DNA of 41,705 nt from Lingula anatina. Taxonomy: Eukaryota > Brachiopoda > Lingulata > Lingulida > Lingulidae. The translations under genes were made by a program, and so were the position numbers. A model generated the notes under the pieces. The model saw nothing but the letters and a program-made list of their open reading frames with translations, was not told the DNA's origin and ran no database searches. This document shows positions 23,201 through 36,142 of the stretch, piece by piece. The stretch spans positions 905,956 to 947,660 of the forward strand of contig NW_019775469.1 of the NCBI RefSeq assembly GCF_001039355.2. Reading direction: 5' to 3'. Numbering within the stretch: the stretch's first letter is position 1; the number at the start of each line of letters is the position of its first letter.

Positions 23201-23538
23201 GGAAATACACAAAGACTTCACAACTTACACATGCACACACTTACAAATTTTGAAACACCTCTAATATGTAAAATATTATATATGCCACTAAACAAAAACA
23301 TTATCAAAAAGAGCTACACAAAGTTTCCAATTATGACCAAGAGCATTCATTGAAATGTTAAATACAGTGAAGAGCTTTCTTCTCTCTCTAGCTGGCCATG
23401 CTTGGTTCAATGAGTGGTAACCTAGGTGACTTGGAAGAGGAATCAAGTGAGGAGGAGGAGGAGTCTGAGGAAGAGGAGGAGGATACCCCTGTCCAACAGA
23501 AGAGGTATACAGCATACAGATTACTACATTATGTTGTG

Positions 23539-23580
<42 letters not shown>

Positions 23581-26500
23581 TACTGCTAATATCAGTATAC
23601 ATACATTAGACATTGGTTTTTTGTTATGAGCTCTTTGAATAAACACATGATAGTTGAGAATATGTCTAAGATATCGGTACAATTAATTAAATTTAAGAAA
23701 ATTTTAATTAATATTGAAATTAAGAATAAAAAATAAAACTTGAAATGGCAAAGTCAGCATCACTAACAGATCGTGATTTCAGCTCTGTAATAACAGCAAT
23801 CTCAGTTGGTGTACTTAACTATTTTTTTCAGTGCAGGGAAATCCAAAGGTTTTGGCATGTTCAATGTGTTCAAGGGTTTGGTGGGCTCCAAGACTCTGAC
23901 CAGAGATGATATACAAGATGTCCTGAATAAGATGAGAGATCATCTGATTTGTAAGTACAACTAGTTACAATTACAGAATGATTTTTTTAAAAATATTTTT
24001 TTGTTCTAGGTTGCTGTGAGTAACCATTTGTAATTATATGACTTCAGTTAATATTAGAGACTCTCATTATTTGCATGACTTTTTCACTGGGCAAGGTTGA
24101 GGGCAAGTCAAATTGTCAGTAAATGTTTTGTGTTTCATTGTACAATGTAGAATGGTTCTCTCACTCTGATACACAGGAAGATTTCTGTTTTATGTTTATT
24201 GGTGGCTTCAGTACAGTGTTTTACCCCGTGTCTTGTGGCAAAGTACAGCATATTGTCATTGAATATGGTTACTGTGGACTACAATCAGTGTAGTTCTGTT
24301 TCAACATTATGTGATCCAATGGGGATCAAACCGATAATTGGGCATAGATGTCTTCTTTACTTTTATCAGATATTTATCACTTTCACATGCGTATCAGATG
24401 TTTATTTAGTACATATTTATTCATGCAGACTTGTTCCTAACCCTTAATTTTTTTACAGCCAAGAATGTTGCTGCTGACATTGCTGCCAAGCTGTGTGATT
24501 CTGTGGCCACTAAATTGGAAGGGAAAGTCTTGGGAACATTTAACAGTGAGGGAGATAAATAAATACTAGACTATACAGAAAATGTTCAATATGAAAAAAA
24601 ATAACAACTGACTTAAACAAACAAACAAACAAACAAACAAACAAATAAATAAATGATGACTGTTAATGATAATGACAATGTAGTTTTTTGCATACATTAT
24701 ATGGTATGCTTAATAATTTTTTAAATATAAATTTTTTTCCAAGTTACTCTGGTGACTAATGCAGTGCAAACATCTCTTATTTAATTTCTCCAGTATAACT
24801 GTAGTATGTATACCATTATAGCTGTGGCATCCACTGTGAGAAACACCCTCCAAGAAGCCTGCGTGCAGTTGCTGTCACCCAAGCGCAGAATTGACATCTT
24901 GCGTGACGCCATGGAGGCCAAGCAACAAAACCGTCCCTACACCATTGTGTTCTGTGGGGTGAATGGGGTTGGGAAGAGCACCAATCTCGCTAAGGTAAGC
25001 CAGGGGCGGATTTAGGCCGTCTTCTGGGTCTTCCCTAAGACAGTCAGATTTTCAAGTTTATGTTGACACATATCTTATTTTTTCTGTCGGAAGACGGTCA
25101 AAAATAGGGGATGGATCAACAAAGATAATTTGGAAGAACTGTCAGAAAATATATCTGGATCTGCCCTTGTAAGCTGATATGTGTAAAGACACTTCATGGT
25201 CACTTTGCTTGGATGTTTTCTTACAGTCACTTTTATAAGCTTGTGTGAATTGTCACTGAGTGCTTTCATGTAACAACATTTGTAAATTAAAGAAAGTATG
25301 CCTGTAATATCCATGTTTAGGGTTGCTTATTTTGAAGTGAGGCCTCTTTCAGAATTTCAGGATGATCTGCATAACAACCAACATATCCTGTATAACATAC
25401 AATTTCAAAAATGTTAAGTAGTATATGTAAATAAAAACCTTGAATGATATATGAATTTCTTCAGTTGACAGTATAATTTTTTTGTAGGTTAGTTTCTGGC
25501 TGGTGGAAAATGGCTTCCGGGTGTTGATTGCTGCATGCGACACGTTCCGTGCAGGCGCAGTAGAACAGCTGCGTACCCATACGCGCAAGCTGAATGCTCT
25601 CCACCCTCCCACCAAACACAATGGCATGCAGATGGTCCAGTTATATGAGCAGGGGTATGGGAAGGATGCTGCAGGGATTGCCATGCAGGCCGTGAACTAT
25701 GGTACGAGACGTGATATGAGACTCCTTGCATATCTAATATCATCTTGTCACAGTTTGTTGGTATTTGTCACATGTACCACAGTTAAATCACATCAATTTT
25801 GTTTCATCTGACATGTTTTTATCACATCGAACGCAATCCTGTCTCATCAAACACATTTCAATAAATTTGACACAGTCTCGCCTTATTTAACACATTTTAC
25901 CACATTTTCCATCATATTCAACACAAGTGCTTCCAGTACTTAAGATATATGATGCTATCTAAATATGTAAAAAAAAACACCAAACAAAATGGAGGCATCA
26001 CTTAATACTTCAGTTACTTTATTTTTCATAAAAAAATTCACACAGTTGTCTTATTTCAGCTCGTGACTACAAGTTAGATGTTACTCTTATTGACACGGCA
26101 GGTAGAATGCAAGACAATGAACCACTGATGAGAGCTTTGGCCAAGGTAAAGATCTATTTCAAATTTGATCAGATCTGTTGTGAATTTTTAAGTTTTTCAT
26201 TTGATCTGGATATATTTTCTGAAACATCTTAATTTCATACATAAAAGACATGCTTTAGCCTAAAGGAGCATTATGTTTCAGGACCTCAGTTGAGCCTAAT
26301 ATATTGTGAAAAAAACTTTAAAAACTAGATATTTTCTCTGATTAAGCTTGCTCTTCTTGCTCAAATATTTGAAACATTTGAAGATTCATTCTGTTGAAGA
26401 ATAGAGGTAGACCTAGGGGCAGAGCATTTGCCCAGGGTTTTGACGGTTTTGGGGCATCTTGGCCATCTTGCTTTGATAAATCATTCTTTATACCCACCTG

Positions 26501-27061
26501 TCAACATACTTTAGCTCATCAAAGTGAACCAGCCAGACCTAGTCCTGTTTGTTGGCGAGGCCCTGGTAGGCAACGAGGCAGTTGACCAGCTGACCAAGTT
26601 TAACCAGGCCTTGGCTGACCATTCCCAGATGGAGAATCCTCGCCTCATCGACGGTATTGTGCTGACCAAGTTTGACACCATTGATGATAAGGTTAGATAT
26701 GTATTACTTTAATAATAATTATTATTTTAACATAATAATAAATAAATAAGAACAACAACAACTATAAATAATGTCATTCAGTGTATAACTTACTTGATGA
26801 AATTTTGTGAGTGCGTTTGTGTTGTACACTTAAATGTTTGGAGATGTTTGACTTTGGTTATGACATGTGCCCATTTGGATATATATATATATATAATCAG
26901 GTATTTTGATGATTAAGTCGTGTTTTTATCTCCAGGTTGGTGCTGCTGTCTCCATGACCTACATCACTGGTCAGCCCATAGTGTTTGTGGGCACTGGGCA
27001 GACATACACTGACCTCAAGAACCTCAATGCCAAGGCCGTGGTCAGTGCCCTTCTGAAGTGA
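20298..27061 (+). CDS. SRPRA: Signal recognition particle receptor alpha (complete copy)
   Basis: This is the peripheral GTPase subunit of the ER SRP receptor, which docks SRP-ribosome complexes and is anchored through SRPRB. Exons: 20298-20414, 20789-20872, 21384-21577, 22010-22134, 22403-22520, 22733-22898, 23392-23504, 23832-23950, 24459-24545, 24822-24994, 25488-25701, 26060-26145, 26515-26691, 26936-27061. They sum to 1899 nt, 632 residues, close to the human 638. [12 protein letters not shown] starts the longin-like SRX domain (1 to about 130), followed by a Lys- and Glu-rich linker, then the NG domain. The GTPase motifs are intact: GVNGVGKST (420-428), [11 protein letters not shown] (450-460), DTAGR (515-519), TKFD (583-586) and GTGQ (610-613). 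All junctions used are GT-AG; the exon 13 donor is gttaga here but gtaaga in the second copy. Confidence in identity is very high. Confidence 0.97.
23539..23579. repeat. (ATA)n microsatellite in SRPRA intron 7
   Basis: Trinucleotide run shortly after exon 7. The matching run in the second copy is at about 32361-32403. Confidence 0.95.
25745..25925 (+). repeat. Degenerate CACAT/CATC/ACACA motif stretch in SRPRA intron 11
   Basis: Words such as ATCACAT, CATCAAACACATTT, GACACAG, AACACATTTT and CCACATTTT recur every 10-20 bases without a strict period. The stretch is conserved in the second copy at about 34760-34940. Confidence 0.5.
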
Positions 27062-28824
27062 TTTGTTTATTAATTATCCACCTACTGGACGAGAACAGAG
27101 AGGTGCGAAATGTTGTCCATACAAACTTAAGGATTCTGTTGTTTTTGTTTTGAAAACAAAGCATTTTAGGACTGGAAGTTATCTGAGGATGTTTTTTGAT
27201 TATCTATATCAGATGCTTTTTTTTAATGAGAGATTTGTTACATGATGAAAAGGTTAGAAGTTGTTGTATTTTCATTGCAAAACTAGATACGGGTGAAGAG
27301 CATTGTTGTGTTGTTTTGTTCTAAACTAAACTGAGAAATTTGTGAATTAGTATTATGAAAACAGTATTGGGTGAGATATTAAATGATTTAAGGTTTGATT
27401 GAATACTGTGCAGTTTAGGGAATTGGGCTTCTAACTGTGCCGTAGGGGCAAAGAGTTTCACTTGTTCAGCAGAAGGCTCTCTAGTGACAGAGAGAAAAAT
27501 TTTTGAGCTGCTTTTTAGAGGCAGCAAAAGTGTATTCTTTTGCATGTCTATAAGGTGAAAAGTTTTGGTCTTCTGTCAGAAACACTTCTTGTTCTTTATG
27601 GATTTATTTACTTTCTTGTGATATAAAGAGGTCATAAAATGTAGGTCATAAAAGAGGTCCACCTCAACTCCTGGTCACATTGATTTATTACTGGGTGATT
27701 GTGGCTTTTAATTCATTTGGAATTTAATCTTTACCACATTGTTATAGATCTAAATCAGTAATTGGTGAGCTTGGTGTTCTCTTTGCTGGTCATAACAGTA
27801 GTGCAGGTCAGGATTTTTTGTCTGTACCTTTTGAGAATAATTGGCTTAGGATTTAAGTCAAATATTATATATCTATCATAAGTGGCAGGTTTTAATTCAT
27901 TTTCTGCCCTTTTTCTTTGCTGTAAAGGTAAAATGTTTAAGTGCAATTATTTAAATTTTATAAAAGCTGACCCTTGATTTTGTGAGATGAGTGTAAATGT
28001 GATAAAGGTAAGATTGGGTTGGTTATATGCAAGGTAAATAACAGCAGCTGAAACATTTACAGCTGATATTGGATTTCTATTTCTGAATTGCAAACCTTCT
28101 TCCAGTTTGGCAGTATGGTCAAAGTTGGTTGACGTGTGTAAAACAGATGTGCAAAATTTCCAAAATAGCATACAGAATATTCTGTCATCCAAAAGTTTTC
28201 TCAATATTTTAATGAATGTTACCTATAGTGACTGTTGGTGGATCCATGTTAGATATGAATAGGATTTCTGCTTGATGCATGTTTGTACTGTTACAGTATA
28301 AATCTCATAGTTTGTGACCATTTCCAAAGCATAGCATGAAGCATTTGCTTATGGTGAAGGTTATATATTGAGCTGCTGTATTTGGATATATTTAAAAAAA
28401 AAATATCTTTTTTTTTTGTTTTTTGTTTTTTTTGAAATAATCATAGGAAATCCCCTTGTGTTTTTTTCAGGTTGTAAGTAGAATTGGTCTTGGGTGCGGG
28501 ATAATGTGGTAACACATTGTTGACAAATAATCAGCAAATATTACACTGTTCATATGATACATATCTTAAATTTCAGAGAGAGGGAATATGTATGTTATTG
28601 GTTTTTATTAGGACAGTCACTGTAGTTTGTAAGTCGTTTGATGGGGATACACAGAAACCATCTCTCAATAGTTGCAAAGTGAAGTCATTTTGTTAAAACT
28701 TCTCATTTAATTAGCTTAACATTTTAAGGTGCATGACAAAGATTGTAGTCATTGTTATTTATTTAGAGAATGGAATATTAGGAGGGGACAGATCTCCCTC
28801 AATGTCATTCATGTAAATAATAAA
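27062..28824 (+). other. SRPRA 3' UTR, copy 1
   Basis: No coding segment after the stop. AATAAA at 28819-28824 is a plausible poly(A) signal, giving a UTR of about 1.75 kb; earlier cleavage is possible. The near-identical region in copy 2 is 36143-37897. Confidence 0.5.
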
Positions 28825-28966
28825 GCAATTTAAACGCAAAGGCGGAATGATTATGGCTGCCAAAATGCTAAATGTAACAGATGAGTTTGTGCATGGGATT
28901 TCCATAGTTTATGATCAGTTAACATCCTGGGTCAAGTTTCACCAACACTGATCCATTGGATATATA

Positions 28967-28967
28967 N
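28967..28967. other. Single N, probable contig join
   Basis: One ambiguous base lies exactly where copy 1 of the large repeat ends and copy 2 begins, consistent with a placeholder between contigs rather than a miscalled base. Confidence 0.8.
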
Positions 28968-29254
28968 ATTTAAACATCATTATTGGGACTTCATACCTTC
29001 ATCCCAAATTTAGCATGCATTTGTACACGCATGCACTAACAAATACTATCATACAAACACATCACATGCACGTAAACACAAACACAGTTATACACGCTTA
29101 CATACATACATGTACATAAACACGTACATGCAACCATTCACTCACAAAAGCAGGTCCACACAAATTAATTTTTTTTCCTGATAGAAAAGAAGTAAGATTT
29201 ATTGTTCTGTAGTGCCAGCACTGTAACATTGCATAAAGCAAATTTTTGTTTTAG

Positions 29255-32200
29255 GAGAGAGGTGGGAATAATGCATTTGACCATGAAGCACTCACACTTA
29301 AGTATAAGCTGGACAATGAGTTCGAGTTGGTGTTTGTGGTGAGTCCCTGTGTATTTTTATGTTGTTTGTATTTGCCTGCACTAAAAATTTTTCTTTGCAA
29401 ACTTTTCAAAATTCAAGCAATTTTACTTTTGTTTGATAATTAAAAATTTTATCTTATCCTTTAAGATCCTTTTAAGATCCAGAGTGCATTTTAGTTCTTT
29501 ACTTGATTATTGCTATATATTACTTTCATTTAAGCTTTCATATAGAATTTCAATATTTCAACTTTTTATCTTTCATTTTTTTATGATATCCTTCTTTATT
29601 TATTTATTGTATAGTCTTAAGTTGTGTTTTTAAATACAGGTAATAATATATGTTGTTACAATTATTTCTCAACAAGGGACGTACCTAATTTATAATTTTA
29701 GATGTGACATTAGTCTGAGGACTTATAGTCGAATAAATTTTGAGCCTATGATAAAAAAAATTTTCAAAAAGCACAATGCTTTCCCTAAAAAACATGTTTG
29801 TACTAGTGTATAACATATGACTCACATTTGTTTTCAGGTGGCATATCAAAAGATTTTACAGCTTTCATATGTGGACAAGTTCCTGAATGATATACAGATG
29901 GAGTTCCGTGACAAATATAAAGATGACCTGACACAAGGGAATCTGTCGAGAAATTTCAACTTTACGGAAGACTTTAAAACATTGTTGAAGATAGCCGAAG
30001 ACAATGTGAGGAAGGAAGCTCAAAAGCCGAAGTAAGTTTACTAGAAAAGGTTTTGGCTCGAATCAGTTAGAATATATTCAAGATGGACATTTCTTGTGAA
30101 AAGGGCAATTTCTTTCTTTTAGAATACACTGGTGTCATGTATAGAAATTCACCTTTGGCTCTTTATGAAAAAAAAAAAAAAACAGTGGAGGCATTTTATA
30201 CTTTGCCATGATTTAATAATAGATAATAAATTGTATATATTTATTTTTTTTGTGGTGGGGGAGGAAGGATAGTGTTGGAAATTATAATGAATAACTAATA
30301 AGTTTAAAATTTGAAAAGAGTAGACGGTGTTAAACTTAAAACATGACATAGCAGAGGAATATAGATTGTTGACAGAGAGGAGGGGGAGGGTGTAAATTGA
30401 TTAACTGTTAGTGGTATTGAATCATTTAATAAGTGTGGAAATATCGCCTTTCAGGGTGATGAAAAGTTTTGAAGAATCCCAGAAATCAAAAAAGACTGTA
30501 GCATCTATGATAGAGAACAAGAAGGAAACGCCAAAGTCTGTCAAGGAGCAGAAGAAAAAGGCTGCTGAGGCTGTGAAAGGTGAGAGGACTTAAGTTACTT
30601 ACCTGTCTTAAAGGTACATATGAACCGAGCATCAGTGGAGCGTAGATTCCCAGTAACACATGTAAACCACTTCTACTAGTTTCTTATATGACTCAAATAA
30701 ATTCGACATGCCAAGGGAAAAACTGAATAGATCACTCAATCAGCCATAAAAGAGCTTTAGACTGCTCCTTTCTTTAAATTTTTGGTCAGAAATTTAACTT
30801 ACTTTTGTGACCTAGTCTTCTGCCCCATTGACATACAGCATAGAATGCCAGCAGAAAAATCCATTCAAACATCATTTTCAGGTAAAATTAAACAATGCCT
30901 TTTGGTAATTCTCTTAGTTATACTACTTGAAACTATGTGCTGGCATTTGGTCGGTTTTTGTGACAAAAAAATTGACTTTGTATGCATCTTTAAACTTTTA
31001 TGCTTAATAATAAAGAATCAATTTGTCCTCTTAATGATGATTTCTAATGGTCAGCATGAGCAACAACTTAATGTGACCTCTCACTGACCCCTCAGTGACC
31101 CTCAGTTGACTAGCAGAAATCCTTGTGGTGAAGGCACAACATTGCCTTAAGTTTGTTATATTTTTTAAAAGTCCAGCATAAGTGTTATAGGATCATAATT
31201 AATCATAAGTGCCTGTATGTGTTACAGTAGCTAAGGCAGCTGAACCAACCACTGTGAGTAATGGTACATTGGATGAAGAGACTATTAGGAAGAACATCGA
31301 GAAGAAGTTTGGCCTCAACAAGAAGCCCAAGGCAGAGAAGGCCAAGTAAGTTGTAGAAAGTACTGGGTGTGATATGGCTTCCAAACTTGGTCAAGATTTT
31401 GTCAAGCTGTTCCTCTTTTAAGTACTGTGTAATGTGTCTCTTTTGCAGTGTTACTGATTGCTAGGAGGAATGATGACCTGAAGCACAAAGACAAATGGAA
31501 TTTGATGACCTGTTGCTCTTGTGAAAAAAAAAAACTTTTCCTTTTGTTTTTTAGAACAGAGAGCCCTGATGCCAACAAAAAGAAAGGAAAACAAGCACGG
31601 AAGTGGGACAAGGGTGGGACAACCAAAGAGATGCGTGAGCTTGACTTTAGCGCAGCCAATGGTGACGGTGATAAAGATAAAGACAGGGACCTGGATGAGA
31701 CTTTGCCCACAGAGGAAGATGTAAGTGCATTTTTCATCTTAAAAAATATGTTTTCAGATACAGTCTATGGACAATAGGAAAGCAATGAGATACAAAAGAA
31801 GAAAAGGTTGCAGATCTTGATTTGATGATAAAATTTACACTGTATAATGTGACTAAATTTTCTTTATAAATATTGGGTAAGAAAAATCAAATACCTTTCT
31901 TTACTCAAACTGCCTTGATATATGTTAACAAGTTTAAATCCGTTTTTGTCTTAATTGCTTTTTGATGATTAAAGAATAAGAATTTAATGTAGATTTTTTA
32001 TTTTATTAAAAAATCATGGATGGATATACACAAAGACTTCACAACTTACACATGCACACACTTACAAATTTTGAAACACCTCTAATATGTAAAATATTAT
32101 ATATGCCACTAAACAAAAACATTATCAAAAAGAGCTACACAAAGTTTCCAATTATGACCAAGAGCATTCATTCAAATGTTAAATGCAGTGAAGAGCTTTC

Positions 32201-32361
32201 TTCTCTCTCTCTAGCTGGCCATGCTTGGTTCAATGAGTGGTAACCTAGGTGACCTGGAGGAGGAGTCCAGTGACGAGGAGGAGTCTGAGGAAGAGGAGGA
32301 GGAGGATACCCCTGTCCAACAGAAGAGGTACACAGCATACAGATTACTACATTATGTTGTG

Positions 32362-32402
<41 letters not shown>

Positions 32403-35400
32403 TATGTACTGCTAATATCAGTATACATACATTAGACATTGGTTTTTGTTATGAGCTCTTTGAATAAACACATGATAGTTGAGAATATGTCTAAGATATT
32501 GGTACAATTAATTAAATTCAGTAAGTTATTAATTAATATTGAAATTAAGAATAAAAATTAAAACGTAAAACTGCAATGTCAGCATCACTAACAGCTCTGT
32601 AATAACAGCAATCTCAGTTGGTGTACTTACTATTGTTTTCAGTGCAGGGAAATCCAAAGGTTTTGGCATGTTCAATGTGTTCAAGGGTTTGGTGGGCTCC
32701 AAGACTCTGACCAGAGATGATATACAAGATGTCCTGAATAAGATGAGAGATCATCTGATTTGTAAGTACAACTAGTTACAATTACAGAATAACTTTAGGT
32801 TTTTTTTAAAGATTTTTTTGTTCTAGGTTGCTGTGAGTAACCATTTGTAATTATATGACTTCAGTTAATATTAGAGACTCTCATTATTTGCATGGCTTTT
32901 TCACTGGGCAAGGTTGAGGGCAAGTCAGATTGCCATTAAATATTTTATGTGTTTCATTGTACAATGTAGAATGGTTCTCTCACTCTGATACACAGGAAGA
33001 TTTCTGTTTTATGTTTATTGGTGGCTTCAGTACAGTGAGTATTTTACTCCGTGTCTTATGGCAAAGTACAGCATATTGTCTTTGAATATGGTTACTGTGG
33101 ACTACAATCAGTGTAGTTCTGTTTACAGTGTATACCTAAAAAAATTTAATTCTTAAATTTGTGCTAAATAAATTCTTTCAAGATGTATAGTTTTCAGTTA
33201 AGTCAAAAAATGTCCTCAATGGGAGAGGTGATAATTGCTTTTCAGAACCTTAGAATCTTGCCTGTAATCTGTTTTTCAAAATATTGTTTTCCATTTCTTC
33301 TCGTATATTAATGAGTAAGCACAAAACTGTATCTATTACATCTTGCTCTTCACCATTATGTGATCAAATGGAGATCAAACTGAAAATTGGGCATAGATAT
33401 CTTCTTTACTTTTATCAGATATTTATCACTTTCACATGCGTATCAGGTGTTTATTTAGTACATATTTATTCATGCAGACTTGTTCCTAACCCTTAATTTT
33501 TTTACAGCCAAGAATGTTGCTGCTGACATTGCTGCCAAGCTGTGTGATTCTGTGGCCACTAAATTGGAAGGGAAAGTCTTGGGAACATTCAACAGTGAGG
33601 GAGATAAATAAATACTATACAGAAAATTTTCAATATGAAAAAAATTATCTACTGACTTAAATAAATAAATAAATGTTGACTGTTAATGGTTATGTAGTTT
33701 TTTTGCATTCATTATATGGTATGCTTAATAATTTTAAATATAGATTTTTTTCCAAGTTACTCTGGTGACTGTAATACAGTGCAAACATCTCTTATTTAAT
33801 TTCCCCAGTATAACTGTAGTATGTATACCATTATAGCTGTGGCATCCACTGTGAGAAACACCCTCCAAGAAGCCTGCGTGCAGTTGCTGTCACCCAAGCG
33901 CAGAATTGACATCTTGCGTGACGCCATGGAGGCCAAGCAACAGAACCGTCCCTACACCATAGTGTTCTGTGGGGTGAACGGGGTTGGGAAGAGCACCAAT
34001 CTCGCTAAGGTAAGCCAGGGGCGGATTTAGGCCGTCTTCTGGGTCTTCCCTAAGACAGTCAGATTTTCAAGTTTATGTTGACACATATCTTATTTTTTCT
34101 GTCGGAAGACGGTCAAAAATAGGGGATGGATCAACAAAGATAATTTGGAAGAACTGTCAGAAAATATATCTGGATCCGTCCCTGTAAGCTGATATGTGTA
34201 AAGACACTTCATGGTCACTTTGGCTGGATGTTTTCTTACAGTTACTTTTATAAGCTTGTGTGAATTGTCACTGAGTGCTTTCATGTAACAACATTTGTAA
34301 ATTAAAGAAAGTATGCCTGTAATATCCATGTTTAGGGTTGCTTATTTTGAAGTGAGGCCTCTTTCAGAATTTCAGGATGATCTGCATAACAACCAACATA
34401 TCCTGTATAACATACAATTTCAAAAATGTTAAGTAGTATATGTAAATAAAAACCTTGAATGATATATGAATTTCTTCAGTTGACAGTATAATTTTTTTGT
34501 AGGTTAGTTTCTGGCTGGTGGAAAATGGCTTCCGGGTGTTGATTGCTGCGTGTGACACGTTCCGTGCAGGCGCAGTAGAACAGCTGCGTACCCATACGCG
34601 CAAACTGAATGCTCTCCACCCTCCCACCAAACACAATGGCATGCAGATGGTCCAGTTATATGAGCAGGGGTATGGGAAGGATGCTGCAGGGATTGCCATG
34701 CAGGCTGTGAACTATGGTACGAGACGTGATATGAGACTCCTTGCATATCTAATATCATCTTGTCACAGTTTGTTGGTATTTGTCACATGTACCAAAGTTA
34801 AATCACATCAATTTTGTTTCATCTGACATGTTTTTATCACATCGAACGCAATCCTGTCTCATCAAACACATTTCAATAAATTTGACACAGTCTCGCCTTA
34901 TTTAACACATTTTACCACATTTTCCATCATATTCAACACAAGTGCTTCCAGTACCTTAGATATATGATGCTATCTAAATATGTAAAAAAAAAAAAAAAAA
35001 AAAAAAAAACGAGCAGGCAACAAAATAAAATTGTATATAGCTGAACACCAAACAAAATGGAGGCATCACTTAATACTTCAGTTACTTTATTTTTCATAAA
35101 AAAATTCACACAGTTGTCTTATTTCAGCTCGTGACTACAAGTTAGATGTTACTCTTATTGACACGGCAGGTAGAATGCAAGACAATGAACCACTGATGAG
35201 AGCTTTGGCCAAGGTAAAGATCTATTTCAAATTTGATCAGATCTGTTGTGAATTTTTAAGTTTTTCATTTGATCTGGATATATTTTCTGAAACATCTTAA
35301 TTTCATACATAAAAGACATGCTTTAGCCTAAAGGAGCATTATGTTTCAGGACCTCAGTTGAGCCTAATATATTGTGAAAAAACTTTAAAAACTAGATATT

Positions 35401-35943
35401 TTCTCTGATTAAGCTTGCTCTTCTTGCTCAAATATTTGAAACATTTGAAGATTCATTCTGTTGAAGAATAGAGGTAGACCTAGGGGCAGAGCATTTGCCC
35501 AGGGTTTTGACGGTTTTGGGGCATCTTGGCCATCTTGCTTTGATAAATCATTCTTTATACCCACCTGTCAACATACTTTAGCTCATCAAAGTAAACCAGC
35601 CAGACCTAGTCCTGTTTGTTGGCGAGGCCCTGGTAGGCAACGAGGCAGTTGACCAGCTGACCAAGTTTAACCAGGCCTTGGCTGACCATTCCCAGATGGA
35701 GAATCCTCGCCTCATCGATGGTATTGTGCTGACCAAGTTTGACACCATTGATGATAAGGTAAGATATGTATTACTTTAATAATAATTATTATTTTAACAT
35801 AATAATAAATAAATAAGAACAACAACAACTATAAATAATGTCATACAGTGTATAACTTACTTGATGAAATTTTGTGAGTGTGTTTGTGTTGTACACTTAA
35901 ATGTTTGAAGATGTTTGACTTTGGTTATGACATGTGCCCATTA

Positions 35944-35978
<35 letters not shown>

Positions 35979-36142
35979 CAGGTATTTTGATGATTAAGTC
36001 GTGTTTTTATCCCCAGGTTGGTGCTGCTGTCTCCATGACCTACATCACTGGTCAGCCCATAGTGTTTGTGGGCACTGGGCAGACATACACTGACCTCAAG
36101 AACCTCAATGCCAAGGCTGTGGTCAGTGCCCTTCTGAAGTGA
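29255..36142 (+). CDS. SRPRA: SRPRA second copy, lacks exon 1 and promoter
   Basis: Exons 2-14 of SRPRA are present, each of the same length as in copy 1: 29255-29338, 29838-30031, 30455-30579, 31228-31345, 31555-31720, 32215-32327, 32643-32761, 33508-33594, 33837-34009, 34503-34716, 35128-35213, 35582-35758, 36017-36142 (1782 nt, 593 residues plus stop). No frameshift or premature stop is present and all splice sites are intact. Introns are retained, so it is not a processed pseudogene. I noticed protein differences only in the linker (Met to Val, Gln to Pro, Ala to Thr, Gly to Asp and shuffled Asp/Glu in the acidic run); the GTPase motifs are the same. Exon 1 is missing because the copy starts at the N. 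It is most likely the other allele; a real tandem duplicate is the alternative. Confidence 0.85.
30612..30989. mobile_element. TTAA-flanked insertion, copy 2 only (piggyBac-like MITE?)
   Basis: In intron 4, copy 2 carries 378 bases bounded by TTAA at 30608-30611 and 30990-30993, while copy 1 has a single TTAA at 22172-22175 at the matching place. The ends are weakly inverted (AGGTACATATGAA and AGATGCATACAAA). An internal inverted pair AATGCCAGCA/TGCTGGCATT occurs near 30845 and 30940. No transposase is encoded. Confidence 0.6.
33125..33352. other. 228-base insertion or deletion between SRPRA copies (intron 8)
   Basis: Copy 2 has about 228 bases that copy 1 replaces with a short CAA join near 24314. 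No terminal repeats or coding content are seen. Confidence 0.6.

Larger units (their letters stand above)
20562..28966 (+). repeat. Large direct repeat, copy 1
   Basis: From SRPRA intron 1 to the base before the N at 28967, this segment is repeated almost exactly at 28968-38036. Copy 1 ends inside the start of an (AT)n run (TGGATATATA). Exons are nearly identical between copies and the introns differ by substitutions, microsatellite lengths and a few insertions. Confidence 0.93.

Noticed and set aside
25349-25743. Minus-strand frames opposite SRPRA exon 11 (and the same in copy 2)
   Set aside because: They are antisense shadows of a conserved SRPRA exon and have no family resemblance.
29255-36142. 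Second SRPRA copy as a processed pseudogene
   Set aside because: All introns, splice sites and the reading frame are retained and exon lengths are unchanged, so it did not arise by retrotransposition of mRNA.
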